64,000 nt of DNA from Leptolinea sp. HRD-7 (lineage in GTDB: Bacteria; Chloroflexota; Anaerolineae; Anaerolineales; Anaerolineaceae): contig AP024710.1 of assembly GCA_024363285.1 (NCBI GenBank), forward strand, positions 2,512,001 through 2,576,000, in the 5' to 3' direction. Made by a program: the position numbers and the translations under genes. The notes beneath the pieces are model-generated. The model saw only the letters and a program-made list of their open reading frames with translations, made no database searches and was not told where the DNA came from. Of the stretch, positions 1 through 8,455 are shown piece by piece (positions within the stretch are counted from its first letter, which is position 1; every line of letters begins with the position of its first letter).

Positions 1-1345
1 GAATGACTTTCGGATTTTTCATTATGTACGCGATCAATTCGTCAGCCAGAGCAGTGGTATTCCATTCATTTCCGCCATGCACTCCGGCCACTATCAAACG
101 CTCAACAGGACCGTTTCCAAACTGCATTATTTCAATATTGTTTCCCTTAATTGATTTTCCAATAACAATCGGTCCTTTTACGTACCCATTCGGTTCTGAA
201 GAAGTAGCTACGGCTGGAGAAGCGGAGGCTGCGACATCCTGAATAGAGGAGGAATTATCTGAGGATGCTGGAGAATCTGATGGTTGAACGGATGCGGCAG
301 AAGGGGCAGGCGAAGATACGGGTGAGTCGAAGGTTACAGTATTTGAATCAACTTCGACACCTGAATCGGGGTTTACAACAGGTGAATCGTCAATAACTCC
401 TGTGTTCGCGTTGGGGTCGTTATCGATGGGTATTGATTGTGACTGAACAGGCGCGGCAGAAACGTCCTGGGTGGTTTGCGTCTCAACTGCTGGTTCGGAT
501 GCTTCCTGTTCCACCGGCGCTTCTTGCGGGATCTCAGCGGGAACTTCGGCGGCTTCACGAACTGCGGCTGTATCTATCACTGAATCCGGCACAGGTGTCG
601 CTGCTGGCGTTGGGAAGAATGTGGCCATGACCGAGTTTGTGGAGACTGTGTTATCAGAATTTGTTTCGCTTCTTGAGAATATTTCAGCTAGGTTGTTTTC
701 AATCTGAGTAGATAACCATTTCCAGGCTTTGTCACCGGAGGTTATGCCAGTTGAAAAAAATCCATAACCAATCACCACAAAAATTGCCAATACCAGAATA
801 CTGCACCCCAGACCTTTAAACGATACAGTTTTACGGGGTTTACGCAGCGGTTTTCTTGCCAACGGAATGACTGTATTCTGCTGACGTACTCGGTTGACGT
901 TTGCCTGAGTCTGCGATGGACGACGGTTTTGAGCCGATGCCTTGGGTAGATCAAAATTAATGGGCATGGCAGTGTGGTAGTGTGGAGGCAATTCAGCCTT
1001 TTTCTGTCCTCGAAGAGCTGCCTTGCGCGCGTGTTTTTCAGCCAGAGTTGGGTCTGGTGTATCGTCGGGAACATCAATCAGAGAAGGCGCGGCGGTATAG
1101 AAAGAATTGCGGGATGGAACATAGGAATGAAGAGATGAACCGGTAAGGCCTGCACGCTCAAGGCAGTAATTACGTTTTTCTTGATTGGGCATGCATTCAG
1201 CCAGCCAACGCCAGGCGTCCATATTATCAGGGTCCATCTCGAGAATGCGATTCAAGTAAGCTGCTGCTGCCTGTTTATGCCCGAATTGAATGGCACGCAT
1301 TGCCTGCGCAAGAAGTTCGGTGATCTCAGAATTTATGTCCATCAT
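1..1345 (-). CDS. M14 zinc carboxypeptidase-like membrane-anchored protein (partial, cut by left edge)
   Basis: The reverse-strand frame is open from an ATG at 1345 (second ATG at 1342) to the window edge, giving about 448 residues without a stop. Residues 1-65 form one TPR-like helical unit (DPDNMDAWRWLAE). A basic stretch (KPLRKPRKTV) precedes one membrane segment at about 178-198. A long Ser/Pro/Val/Asp-rich linker follows. The last visible residues read VERLIVAGVHGGNEWNT, and HGGNE fits the HxxE zinc-binding motif of the M14 carboxypeptidase/aspartoacylase fold. The remaining zinc ligand and catalytic Glu lie outside the window. The topology implies a cytoplasmic TPR-like head and an extracellular peptidase that would act on peptides or cell-wall material. 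The substrate is unknown. The start lacks a strong Shine-Dalgarno sequence. Confidence 0.72.
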   Translation of the reverse strand, partial: MMDINSEITELLAQAMRAIQFGHKQAAAAYLNRILEMDPDNMDAWRWLAECMPNQEKRNYCLERAGLTGSSLHSYVPSRNSFYTAAPSLIDVPDDTPDPTLAEKHARKAALRGQKKAELPPHYHTAMPINFDLPKASAQNRRPSQTQANVNRVRQQNTVIPLARKPLRKPRKTVSFKGLGCSILVLAIFVVIGYGFFSTGITSGDKAWKWLSTQIENNLAEIFSRSETNSDNTVSTNSVMATFFPTPAATPVPDSVIDTAAVREAAEVPAEIPQEAPVEQEASEPAVETQTTQDVSAAPVQSQSIPIDNDPNANTGVIDDSPVVNPDSGVEVDSNTVTFDSPVSSPAPSAASVQPSDSPASSDNSSSIQDVAASASPAVATSSEPNGYVKGPIVIGKSIKGNNIEIMQFGNGPVERLIVAGVHGGNEWNTTALADELIAYIMKNPKVI

Positions 1346-1416
1346 AGTCAAACCGCCGCCTGAAATAGGTTTTTCCGTAATGGTTGCAAGAACGAGACCA
1401 GGGATATAAGGCGATA

Positions 1417-2097
1417 TTACGAGGGAATTGACGGTAAGGCAGATGGGTTTGCGAGTTGACCAGTGTAGCCAGCCTCAATTAGACGGATAAAAGCTGAATA
1501 GACGTCATCAGGAATGGTTTGCGCGCTGTGCCAACCTCTCTCAGAATATAAAATCATACGTTGGACTTCTCCAACCAGAACATGTATCAAGTCTGTTTGT
1601 GTAAAACCCGGGAATGGATAATCCTCAAACGTGGTTGGTGGTGAGGAAACGATAAAACGCTGGTCGGGCCAATACCTGGTGAGGGTGGCCAAAGTTCTGC
1701 GTTCCATATATGGTTTTTGTAGGACGATCAAGCGCGAATGAGGAAGGTTTTCTTTATTTATCAGATCACGGGTAAAGAATGTATTTTCTGCTGAATTGGT
1801 TGCCCGTATTTCCGGGTAGATAACATTTTCTGGAACACCATTTTTGACTAAAACATCTGAAAACGCCATCGCTTCTGGTTTGCTGAATAAATTGTATGTG
1901 AGCCGGCCAATACCACCTGACGGACAAATCCAGGACGCGTATCCTTTATGAAATAAACTGGCCGCGAATTCCGCCACCCGCAGGTCATTACTGCAAAAAA
2001 TAATTATCCCATCCGATTTCTCTACTGGTTCAGATAGAACAAGATAATTCCAGAGTAATTGTGAGTCTTGTAAAATTCCCGGATTATTCTTTCGCAT
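1417..2097 (-). CDS. YdcF/SanA-like (DUF218) family protein
   Basis: This 226-residue protein has an ATG start. The DUF218 pattern is visible: a beta strand with charged turn (DGIIIFCSNDLRVAEFAA), a Gly-rich turn (CPSGGIGR), the conserved RATNSAENT segment before a helix, and a later strand with RLIVLQKPYMERRT. The family includes YdcF, SanA and ElyC, which are linked to envelope and nucleotide or cofactor metabolism. No precise reaction is established for this subgroup. There is no membrane segment or signal peptide, so it should be cytoplasmic, unlike SanA and ElyC. It stands alone, divergent from the ABC permease at 2219. Confidence 0.75.
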   Translation of the reverse strand: MRKNNPGILQDSQLLWNYLVLSEPVEKSDGIIIFCSNDLRVAEFAASLFHKGYASWICPSGGIGRLTYNLFSKPEAMAFSDVLVKNGVPENVIYPEIRATNSAENTFFTRDLINKENLPHSRLIVLQKPYMERRTLATLTRYWPDQRFIVSSPPTTFEDYPFPGFTQTDLIHVLVGEVQRMILYSERGWHSAQTIPDDVYSAFIRLIEAGYTGQLANPSALPSIPS

Positions 2098-2175
2098 ACC
2101 AGGATTTTATCTTGAACTTCCATCAATTTATAGTTGAAGTCTGTACATGGTTTCCGGGAAAATCAACAATCCTCG

Positions 2176-2181
2176 TATAAT
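2176..2181 (+). promoter_or_regulatory. Candidate -10 box for the ABC permease operon
   Basis: A perfect TATAAT lies 38 bases upstream of the ATG at 2219. No good -35 hexamer is visible at the usual distance. The box is downstream of the alternative ATG at 2147, which supports translation starting at 2219. Confidence 0.4.
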
Positions 2182-2218
2182 ATTTGTAAAAGCTAACTAT
2201 CCCAATCCGGGAGGAATT

Positions 2219-3373
2219 ATGGGTTTTTACCTCGCAGTAAAAGAAGTATGGCGTAACAAAGGAAGGTTTTTACTCATCAGTCTGGTAATTGCTTTGATTA
2301 CCACGCTGGTACTTTTTATAGCCGCACTGGCTGAAGGGTTGGCGTTATCCAACCGTGAGTATTTAAGCAAAATAAACGCTGAATTATTTGTTTTCCAGAA
2401 GGATGTTGACAATCTGATTGCCACAAGTCGTATTGGACGGTCGAAGATCAATGATGTGCGTCGGGTAGAGGGCGTAAAGGAAGTAGGTGCGATAGGGTTT
2501 GCCACCGGGGCATATATTTATCCCGATGGGCGTCCTTCGGTGAACATTTCTTTGATCGGTATCGAACCGGATAGCCCGGGAATGCCGCCGGTGTTGGCAG
2601 GTCGCACAATTAACACGCTGAAAGGTAATGAGGCCGTTATTGAATCAAAATTTGTTGAACGCCTTGGTGTGAAAATTGGTGATGAAATCACTGTCAAAAC
2701 AATTCAAGGCACAAAGGAAAAATATTTTAATTTGCAGGTTGTGGGAAGTACAGATGGTGAACAATATCAGTACGCCCCGACCATGTTTCTGCCTTTTAAA
2801 ACCTGGGATCAGATTAAACCCCAGGGGCAAAAGACGGGAGATGCAGGGGAGTTGACATCCAATATCATCGCGGTGAAACTTGTCGATCCTGCCCAGGAAA
2901 AAGTCGTAGCTCAGCGCATTCAAAGCCAGGTTGAAGGAATTGAAGTAATCAACAAGGCGGCGACGATTGATGCTGTTCCGGGGTACAAAGTTCAACAAAA
3001 CACATTAAATACGCAACAGGCATTCACACTTTTAATCGGTGTACTGGTTATTGGAGGCTTTTTCCAGATCCAATTGTTGCAGAAGATCCCTCTTATTGGT
3101 GTGTTGAAAGCCATTGGGACATCTGATTTTGTGGTGGCTATTTCTGTAATCGCTCAGATCATTGTGGTGACCACATTCGGGGTTTTCCTCGGCGCTGTGG
3201 TAACCCTTTTATTATCAGTGGCTTTACCCGCGGGAATCCCAATTGTCTTCAATGGCAGTTCTGTGCTAATCGCCATTCTGGCTTTACTGGCGATTGGTCC
3301 GATAGGTGGACTGGTCTCTGTGAAAGTGGCTATCGGGGTTGAGCCTTTGATCGCTCTGGGATTGTCATCATAG
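2219..3373 (+). CDS. ABC transporter permease, FtsX/MacB type
   Basis: I start at ATG 2219, giving 384 residues (MGFYLAVKEVWRNKGRF). GGGAGGAATT lies directly upstream, whereas the in-frame ATG at 2147 has no ribosome-binding site. One membrane helix at about 16-40 is followed by an extracytoplasmic MacB-PCD-like domain of about 220 residues. Three more helices near the C-terminus (AFTLLIGVLVIGGFF and onward) complete the four-helix FtsX arrangement. The ATPase gene starts 9 bases downstream, so the two form one exporter. Proteins of this class move lipoproteins, peptides or drugs, or act as mechanotransmitters, but the substrate here is unknown. A membrane fusion protein is encoded nearby on the other strand (4300-5505). 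Confidence 0.85.
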   Translation: MGFYLAVKEVWRNKGRFLLISLVIALITTLVLFIAALAEGLALSNREYLSKINAELFVFQKDVDNLIATSRIGRSKINDVRRVEGVKEVGAIGFATGAYIYPDGRPSVNISLIGIEPDSPGMPPVLAGRTINTLKGNEAVIESKFVERLGVKIGDEITVKTIQGTKEKYFNLQVVGSTDGEQYQYAPTMFLPFKTWDQIKPQGQKTGDAGELTSNIIAVKLVDPAQEKVVAQRIQSQVEGIEVINKAATIDAVPGYKVQQNTLNTQQAFTLLIGVLVIGGFFQIQLLQKIPLIGVLKAIGTSDFVVAISVIAQIIVVTTFGVFLGAVVTLLLSVALPAGIPIVFNGSSVLIAILALLAIGPIGGLVSVKVAIGVEPLIALGLSS

Positions 3374-3382
3374 GAGCCTGCT

Positions 3383-4102
3383 ATGTCTGTTATTTTAGAA
3401 ACAAAGAACGTCAGTAAAATTTATAAAAGCGGATCCAATGAGGTCAAAGCAGTTGACACAGCATCCTTCCAAATTCATGAAGGTGAGTTTATCGGGCTGG
3501 TAGGTCCAAGTGGTTCAGGTAAAACGACCATGCTGGCTATGCTGGCTGCTCTGCTGGTTCCTACAATTGGAGAGGTGATCATTGATGGGGTGGATCTGGG
3601 AAAAATGAGCGACTCAGATCGCGTGAAATTTCGACGAGAGAATATTGGATTTACTTTTCAATCCAACAATCTGGTTCCGTATCTGACCGTTAAAGAGAAT
3701 GTGGAATTGATGCTGCGTCTGAACGGGCGGTTTAATAAGAACGCCGCAACGCGAGTGGAAGAATTATTGGATCGTCTTGGACTTTCTGACCGCATTAACA
3801 ACCTGCCGAATCAATTATCCGGCGGCCAAAAACAACGTGTGTCTATTGCGCGCTCACTGGTTCATAATCCAAGTGTTGTTCTGGCCGATGAACCCACAGC
3901 CAGTCTCGATAGCGAACGTGCATATCAGGTCACTCGTTTGTACGCAGACCTTATTCATGAACAGAAGAAAGCCGGAGTGATGGTGACACACGATATGCGC
4001 ATGTGCGTTTTTGTTGACAGGATCATCCAGATCTCTGATGGAAAAATTCAATCAATAATTGACGATCGTGCGGAGATCGATAATTTGATTAATTGTGGAT
4101 AA
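3383..4102 (+). CDS. ABC transporter ATP-binding protein, LolD/MacB type
   Basis: This 239-residue ATPase has Walker A GPSGSGKT at 41-48, signature LSGGQ at 145-149, Walker B VVLADE at 165-170 and the H-loop in VMVTHD. The Q-loop reads FTFQSNNL. AGGAGCCTGCT precedes the ATG. It lies 9 bases after the permease stop and is followed by a hairpin terminator, so the two genes are a complete small operon. It should energise the FtsX-type permease upstream. The sequence is closest to the LolD/MacB/FtsE branch rather than to importers. Confidence 0.9.
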   Translation: MSVILETKNVSKIYKSGSNEVKAVDTASFQIHEGEFIGLVGPSGSGKTTMLAMLAALLVPTIGEVIIDGVDLGKMSDSDRVKFRRENIGFTFQSNNLVPYLTVKENVELMLRLNGRFNKNAATRVEELLDRLGLSDRINNLPNQLSGGQKQRVSIARSLVHNPSVVLADEPTASLDSERAYQVTRLYADLIHEQKKAGVMVTHDMRMCVFVDRIIQISDGKIQSIIDDRAEIDNLINCG

Positions 4103-4126
4103 GCGTAATAGACAAAAGACTTTTTT

Positions 4127-4169
4127 GGGAGGAGGAGTTTTCTGATAAGAGATCTCCTCCTCTCTTTTT
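4127..4169 (+). terminator. Intrinsic terminator of the ABC operon
   Basis: GAGGAGGAG (4129-4137) pairs with CTCCTCCTC (4154-4162) around a 16-base loop. A T-rich run (TCTTTTTGTT) follows on the plus strand. It lies 25 bases after the ATPase stop. Confidence 0.7.
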
Positions 4170-4236
4170 GTTCCCCGGATGTTCAAGAACTGTTTCTCAT
4201 TAGCGCAACCTTATTATTTCTCTTATTAATGGGAAA

Positions 4237-4267
4237 AAAAGACGCCTCATAAAATCTGGCGTCTTTT
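4237..4267 (-). terminator. Intrinsic terminator of the adaptor lipoprotein gene
   Basis: AAAAGACGCC (4237-4246) pairs perfectly with GGCGTCTTTT (4258-4267). Read on the minus strand the hairpin is followed by seven T residues. It lies 33 bases past the stop of the gene at 4300. Confidence 0.75.
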
Positions 4268-4299
4268 AGTGAACAATTTTTTATTGAATGGACCGGAAA

Positions 4300-5505
4300 T
4301 TATTCTTGTTTTTCTACTGTGATTGAGCTGGTCATCCGCCATTTAATGGCAGGATCCTGCTTTTCCAGTTTAATGATTACTGAATAGGTGATATCACCCT
4401 GATTGTCTTCACCTAATGGTTTGATGCGTTCAATTTTTCCGGGAAGGGTAAGTCCGGGGATACCGTCAAATGTTATATTGACAGCATCGCCTTCCTTGAC
4501 CCTGTAAATATTTAACTCTGTCAGGTCGTTAGATTCGATCTGAAATTCAGAAAGATCAGCGACTACCACTGACGATGCCCCGATAGTAGAAATTTGACCG
4601 GTCTTCAAATTTGACGATACAACAGTTCCATCAATGGTAGATTTAAGTTCCAGATCTTCCAGGCCTGTTTTGGCCGCTTCTAATTGCACAAGGGCATTGT
4701 CAACACGTTCCTGAGCCAGGTCAAGATCGTTTTTATTGGGTCCGTTCTTGACCAGCTCCCAGTCTTTTTGAGCTTTTTCGTAATTTGCTTTGGCTACAAC
4801 CAGTTCGCCTTCCGCAATTTGAACATCAACTTCTTTGGGACTACCAAGGAGGTATTTGTAATTGGCTTCGGCCTGTTCTACCTTTTTTCGGGCAGCCGCA
4901 AAATTCTGCAGGGCATATGCACGGTTCTTATCTGTCTCGTCTTTATATTCCCAGTTTTCCCACACTGTTTTCGCGTTATTAAAATCATTCAAAGCGATCA
5001 GATAATCCGCGTTGGCCTGGTCAATATACCATTGGTCCGCTCGTTTGTAATTTTTATAATTCCGGTTTTCCACGGCTTTATCAAGCGCTTTTTTCGCGTT
5101 TGCCATAGCCAACTGGGCCTCAGCCCGGGCAACATTGGCGTTGTTATTCAGATCATCAAGTGCTTTCTTTGCAGATAAAAGTTCTGATTCAGCCGCGGAT
5201 ATTGCCGCTTTTTGTTTCTCTGAACCTTTCAGGCGGGCAAGAAGATCTCCCTGTTTAACCGTATCCCCTTCTTTTACTAGGACATCATCAACAACACCAT
5301 TGATCGGAAAGGAAAGGGTGACGTGTCTAACAGGAACAGCTTCTCCTTCAAAAATCAGAAATCCGGAACTCCTCCGGTTTGGTTCAAGAGTTTTTGATAA
5401 ATCCTCTGTTTGAGCCGGTGTTGCTAATGTTGACTGGCACGCTGTCAACAAAAATGCAAAGAAAAAAATTGTTAGTGATGAAATTAGTAATCTTTTAGTT
5501 TTCAT
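4300..5505 (-). CDS. Membrane fusion (HlyD/MacA-like) adaptor lipoprotein
   Basis: The protein has a signal peptide with lipobox LLTAC, so it should be a lipoprotein anchored outside the cell membrane. An N-terminal lipoyl-like half (VRHVTLSFPINGVVDDVLVKEGDTVKQGDLL) precedes a long Ala/Lys/Glu-rich coiled coil at about 95-280. The second lipoyl half (IDGTVVSSNLKTGQIS) and a beta-barrel strand (VNITFDGIPGLTLPGKIERI) follow. I prefer ATG 5505 over 5511 because GGGAA is 6 bases before it. The gene is convergent with the ABC pair at 2219-4102, a plausible partner. Its closest relatives in the window are the proteins at 35435 and 36658, which share the same C-terminal wording. Confidence 0.85.
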   Translation of the reverse strand: MKTKRLLISSLTIFFFAFLLTACQSTLATPAQTEDLSKTLEPNRRSSGFLIFEGEAVPVRHVTLSFPINGVVDDVLVKEGDTVKQGDLLARLKGSEKQKAAISAAESELLSAKKALDDLNNNANVARAEAQLAMANAKKALDKAVENRNYKNYKRADQWYIDQANADYLIALNDFNNAKTVWENWEYKDETDKNRAYALQNFAAARKKVEQAEANYKYLLGSPKEVDVQIAEGELVVAKANYEKAQKDWELVKNGPNKNDLDLAQERVDNALVQLEAAKTGLEDLELKSTIDGTVVSSNLKTGQISTIGASSVVVADLSEFQIESNDLTELNIYRVKEGDAVNITFDGIPGLTLPGKIERIKPLGEDNQGDITYSVIIKLEKQDPAIKWRMTSSITVEKQE

Positions 5506-5537
5506 AATCATTTCCCGTATATTTCTAGTATATCTAG

Positions 5538-5568
5538 ATTATACAAATAGGTAGACAGATTATGTAAA
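5538..5568 (-). promoter_or_regulatory. Candidate promoter of the adaptor lipoprotein gene
   Basis: On the minus strand, TTTACA (5563-5568) and TATAAT (5538-5543) are separated by 19 bases and lie 33 bases before the ATG at 5505. A small inverted repeat, CTAG-TATAT-CTAG, overlaps the region just downstream of the -10 box. Confidence 0.5.
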
Positions 5569-5634
5569 CTTTGTATAAGGCACAGATAATCTTTCTGGAT
5601 CAATACCGGGTTATATAAAACCCAATACCGCTAT

Positions 5635-7176
5635 TTATCCGTTTTCGAGCATCCGTGGGCGATATTGTAATGCCTCTGCCAAATGTGCCGGTTTGATTGA
5701 ATCGCAGCCGGCTAGATCGGCTATTGTGCGGGCTAATTTTAAAACACGGTGATAAGCTCTGGCTGAAAGTTGAAGCTGCATGCTTGCGCTTTTCATCAGG
5801 TTCTTGCCGGCATCATCCAGTTCGCAAAATTTTCGCACTTCGGCCGGGCGCATATCGGCATTGCAAGTGACACCGTTCTCAAATCCGCCGTCGGGAGAAC
5901 TGAACCGCTTTCGTTGGATATCGCGCGCGGTTTCCACGCGCGATTGAATAACGCTGGATGGTTCGCCGGTGCGACTGCTGGCCAGTTTTTCATACTCTAC
6001 ACGAGGAACCTGTATATGAATATCGATCCGATCCATTAACGGGCCGGAAATGCGTTTCTGATACTTTGTTACCGTTGATTCAGAACAGGTGCAGGCGCGT
6101 TGTGGATCGCCGTAATAGCCACATGGACAGGGATTCATCGCGCCGATTAATTCGAAGTTCGCCGGGAAAGTGAGAGACCCGTTCGCCCGGCTGATGGTTA
6201 CAACTTTATCCTCTATTGGCTGCCGCATAACTTCCAGGACTCGCTGCCCGAATTCGGGTAATTCATCCAGAAAGAGAACGCCACGGTGGGCCAATGACAC
6301 CTCACCAGGATGAGGAATGTGTCCTCCACCGACCAACCCGGCGTGACTAATGGTATGGTGGGGCGCGCGGAACGGTCTGGAGCGGAACAATGGTACATCA
6401 GGTGGTAACGCGTCTGCCACTGAATATATTCGGGTCACATCCAAAGCTTCGTCAATGGTCATTCTGGGAAGAATGGATGGAATAGCCCGGGCAAGCAAGG
6501 TCTTTCCAGAACCCGGTGGGCCAATCATAAGAACATTATGCCCACCGGCGGCAGCTACTTCCAGGGCACGTTTAGCATGTTCTTGCCCTTTGATCTCACT
6601 GAAATCGGCTGTAACCGCTTCTTCCACTTCGGCGGGGTCAATTGTGGCTGTGGGCTCAATAGTAATCTGACCACGCAGGTGCATTACAAGTTCAGTCAAC
6701 GAATTGACAGGGATGACTTCCAGATCCGGGATTAGCGCGGCTTCTGCTGCGTCTACAGAAGGAACAAAAACCCGTTTAAAATTCTGCTGCCGGGCGGTAG
6801 CGGCCATCGGTAACATCCCGCGCACATGACGCACAGTACCATCAAGAGACAGTTCTCCAATAACCAGGCATTCTTCAAGAACTTCCGGTGGAAGTTGACG
6901 GGTTGCCGCCAGAACACCTAACGCTATTGGAAGATCATACGCGGGACCTTCTTTTCGGACAGATGCTGGCGCCAGGTTTACTGTCAATGAATGCCGCCAG
7001 TAATCAAACCCGGCATTCATTACGGCTGAGCGTACCCGCTCGCGGCTTTCCTGTACGGCCGTATCAGGAAGACCGACAATAACCATTCTGGGCAAACCCG
7101 GACCTGTGTCAACCTCAACTTCCACAATAACCCCATCAAGGCCGATAACAGCACAGGAGTAGACTTTTGACAACAT
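5635..7176 (-). CDS. comM: YifB/ComM-family Mg-chelatase-like AAA+ ATPase
   Basis: This 513-residue protein matches the usual length of the ComM/YifB family. An N-terminal Lon-protease-like (ChlI) domain starts at MLSKVYSCAVIGLDG and contains VGLPDTAVQESRERV. The AAA+ module has Walker A GPPGSGKT at 219-226 and the conserved segments FRAPHHTISHAGLVGGG and HRGVLFLDELPEF (Walker B). The cysteine-containing NPCPCGYYGD...CTC loop and the C-terminal Mg-chelatase domain (LSARAYHRVLKLARTIADL) follow. In naturally competent bacteria ComM is a hexameric helicase that promotes branch migration during uptake of transforming DNA. No other competence gene is visible here. It is monocistronic. Confidence 0.92.
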   Translation of the reverse strand: MLSKVYSCAVIGLDGVIVEVEVDTGPGLPRMVIVGLPDTAVQESRERVRSAVMNAGFDYWRHSLTVNLAPASVRKEGPAYDLPIALGVLAATRQLPPEVLEECLVIGELSLDGTVRHVRGMLPMAATARQQNFKRVFVPSVDAAEAALIPDLEVIPVNSLTELVMHLRGQITIEPTATIDPAEVEEAVTADFSEIKGQEHAKRALEVAAAGGHNVLMIGPPGSGKTLLARAIPSILPRMTIDEALDVTRIYSVADALPPDVPLFRSRPFRAPHHTISHAGLVGGGHIPHPGEVSLAHRGVLFLDELPEFGQRVLEVMRQPIEDKVVTISRANGSLTFPANFELIGAMNPCPCGYYGDPQRACTCSESTVTKYQKRISGPLMDRIDIHIQVPRVEYEKLASSRTGEPSSVIQSRVETARDIQRKRFSSPDGGFENGVTCNADMRPAEVRKFCELDDAGKNLMKSASMQLQLSARAYHRVLKLARTIADLAGCDSIKPAHLAEALQYRPRMLENG

Positions 7177-7258
7177 GGATAAAGTTTAGTTTTACCCGGA
7201 TAAAATGTCAATCGGAAACTGAGCAGATAATTGTTTTAGTCAAAAACTCGAATATTAT

Positions 7259-7870
7259 TCAAATTTTCCACTTTTTAAACCATTCTGATCTTTTGGGTGC
7301 CTGTTCTTCAAGAGTTGCGGGCTCAAGTACGGCAAGACGAAACGCTTCCGCGAAATCTTCAGCCGGACCTTTGGACCTTCCATATTTCGTAGGGTTCAAT
7401 TCACACCCCGCTCTGGTTAATGACTGTTCATATCCAATGGCAGAAAAACGGGGAAAAAATTGGTCAGGATCTATGCCAACAAACCGGAGCATGTCGTCAG
7501 ACGGTCCACCACCAAAAATAGATGCTAATGGGTGCGTTCCCAGACGGTTATCCAGTATATGCGCAAGCTCGTGAAGTGCTGTTTCAATGGATAAAGAGCG
7601 CGGGTCGACATACACTGTCGCGAGTTCCACATGATGAAACCCTATCAGGCGCCAGATATAGGAGGATGGTTTCCAACTTATGTTCCGGCTGGCATTGATG
7701 ATTGGATGATCATTTGCCCCGATCCACTCAACAAATAACCGGGAGGCATCGATAATGCTTTCAGAAGTTTTTCTTACAATTCTCCTGTCGATATTCCATT
7801 TAAGAGTATCCCATAAATAATAGTCAAGGCTCACTGGCCAGACCTTTTTTAAATCTCGTGGAGATAACAA
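7259..7870 (-). CDS. Zincin-like putative metallopeptidase domain protein
   Basis: This is a product of about 203 residues with an HELAH zinc motif at 100-104 (ETALHELAHILDN). A second acidic segment, PAEDFAEAFRLAV, at 169-181 could supply the third zinc ligand, as in gluzincin-like proteins. No signal peptide or membrane helix is visible. I do not recognise a named family. The start is uncertain because no ATG exists in the first half: TTG 7870 gives 203 residues, while GTG 7837 has AAGG 8 bases upstream and gives 192. It may be a cytosolic metallopeptidase or a domesticated zincin fold. Neighbours give no functional hint. Confidence 0.65.
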   Translation of the reverse strand: MLSPRDLKKVWPVSLDYYLWDTLKWNIDRRIVRKTSESIIDASRLFVEWIGANDHPIINASRNISWKPSSYIWRLIGFHHVELATVYVDPRSLSIETALHELAHILDNRLGTHPLASIFGGGPSDDMLRFVGIDPDQFFPRFSAIGYEQSLTRAGCELNPTKYGRSKGPAEDFAEAFRLAVLEPATLEEQAPKRSEWFKKWKI

Positions 7871-7918
7871 TTGGTTCCAGACTGACAGGCTGACGATATT
7901 TGTTTGAAAAGGTTAAGC

Positions 7919-8323
7919 CTAGTACGTCACGATTCTGGGGAGAGATTTGGCTTCAGAAATCCAGCCTTCTACCATTTGTTTCGTTGGAATACGTCGCACA
8001 AGTCTTTTTTCAATATTTACTTCAACAATTTTTTCTGTTAAGTTGTCCGGGCGGCGCTTGGAAAGCTCAACAACAGTATCAACCCCGGCAGCCTCCAGAA
8101 GGTCTGAATACTCCGATCCAATTCCCTTGATCCGATATAAATCAGCCCGGTTGACCCATTCGAGAATTTTATGCTCATCAATTCCTGCATCGCGCGCAAT
8201 TTCTTCGCGGCCTTTTTTTGAAGCTCCTTTTTGTAGCAACGATTCCACATTTTTAATTCCGATGGCTCGCAGTTTTTTCGCATAAACATCACCGATACCT
8301 TCTATCGCGTCAATAGCTGTCAT
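7919..8323 (-). CDS. DUF4332 helix-hairpin-helix protein
   Basis: This 134-residue protein has a perfect Shine-Dalgarno (AAAGGAGG) 5 bases before ATG 8323. It consists of two helix-hairpin-helix-like units, IEGIGDVYAKKLRAIGI and IKGIGSEYSDLLEAAGV, each followed by helices, which is the DUF4332 arrangement. Such hairpins usually contact DNA backbones non-specifically, but DUF4332 proteins have no settled function. It is divergent from ridA and shares its upstream region. Confidence 0.8.
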   Translation of the reverse strand: MTAIDAIEGIGDVYAKKLRAIGIKNVESLLQKGASKKGREEIARDAGIDEHKILEWVNRADLYRIKGIGSEYSDLLEAAGVDTVVELSKRRPDNLTEKIVEVNIEKRLVRRIPTKQMVEGWISEAKSLPRIVTY

Positions 8324-8372
8324 AAAGTACCTCCTTTATCTTGCTAACCGGATGTTATGGAAGAATTATAGA

Positions 8373-8385
8373 ATCACATTGTGAT
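8373..8385. promoter_or_regulatory. 13-bp palindrome between DUF4332 and ridA genes
   Basis: ATCACA-T-TGTGAT is a perfect palindrome with a single central base. It lies 50 bases upstream of the DUF4332 start and just upstream of the ridA -35 box. It has the shape of a dimeric regulator site (CRP/FNR-like half TGTGAT). Function is inferred. Confidence 0.45.
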
Positions 8386-8398
8386 ACACACAAATCGG

Positions 8399-8427
8399 TT
8401 GCCTTCCAGCATCCTTTGACTTAGAAT
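8399..8427 (+). promoter_or_regulatory. Candidate sigma-70-type promoter for ridA
   Basis: TTGCCT (8399-8404) and TAGAAT (8422-8427) are separated by exactly 17 bases. The -10 box ends 28 bases before ATG 8456, and AAGGAG precedes the start. Confidence 0.6.
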
Positions 8428-8455
8428 AACGAAACAAATCATAAGGAGTTAACCA

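Noticed and set aside
2147..2218. N-terminal extension of the ABC permease from ATG 2147
   Set aside because: No ribosome-binding site, a hydrophilic leader not typical of the family, and a TATAAT at 2176 inside it. ATG 2219 has GGGAGGAATT upstream.
5608..5623. Inverted repeat GGGTT-N6-AACCC downstream of comM
   Set aside because: Arms of 5 bp and no T run on the minus strand after it. I could not support it as the comM terminator.
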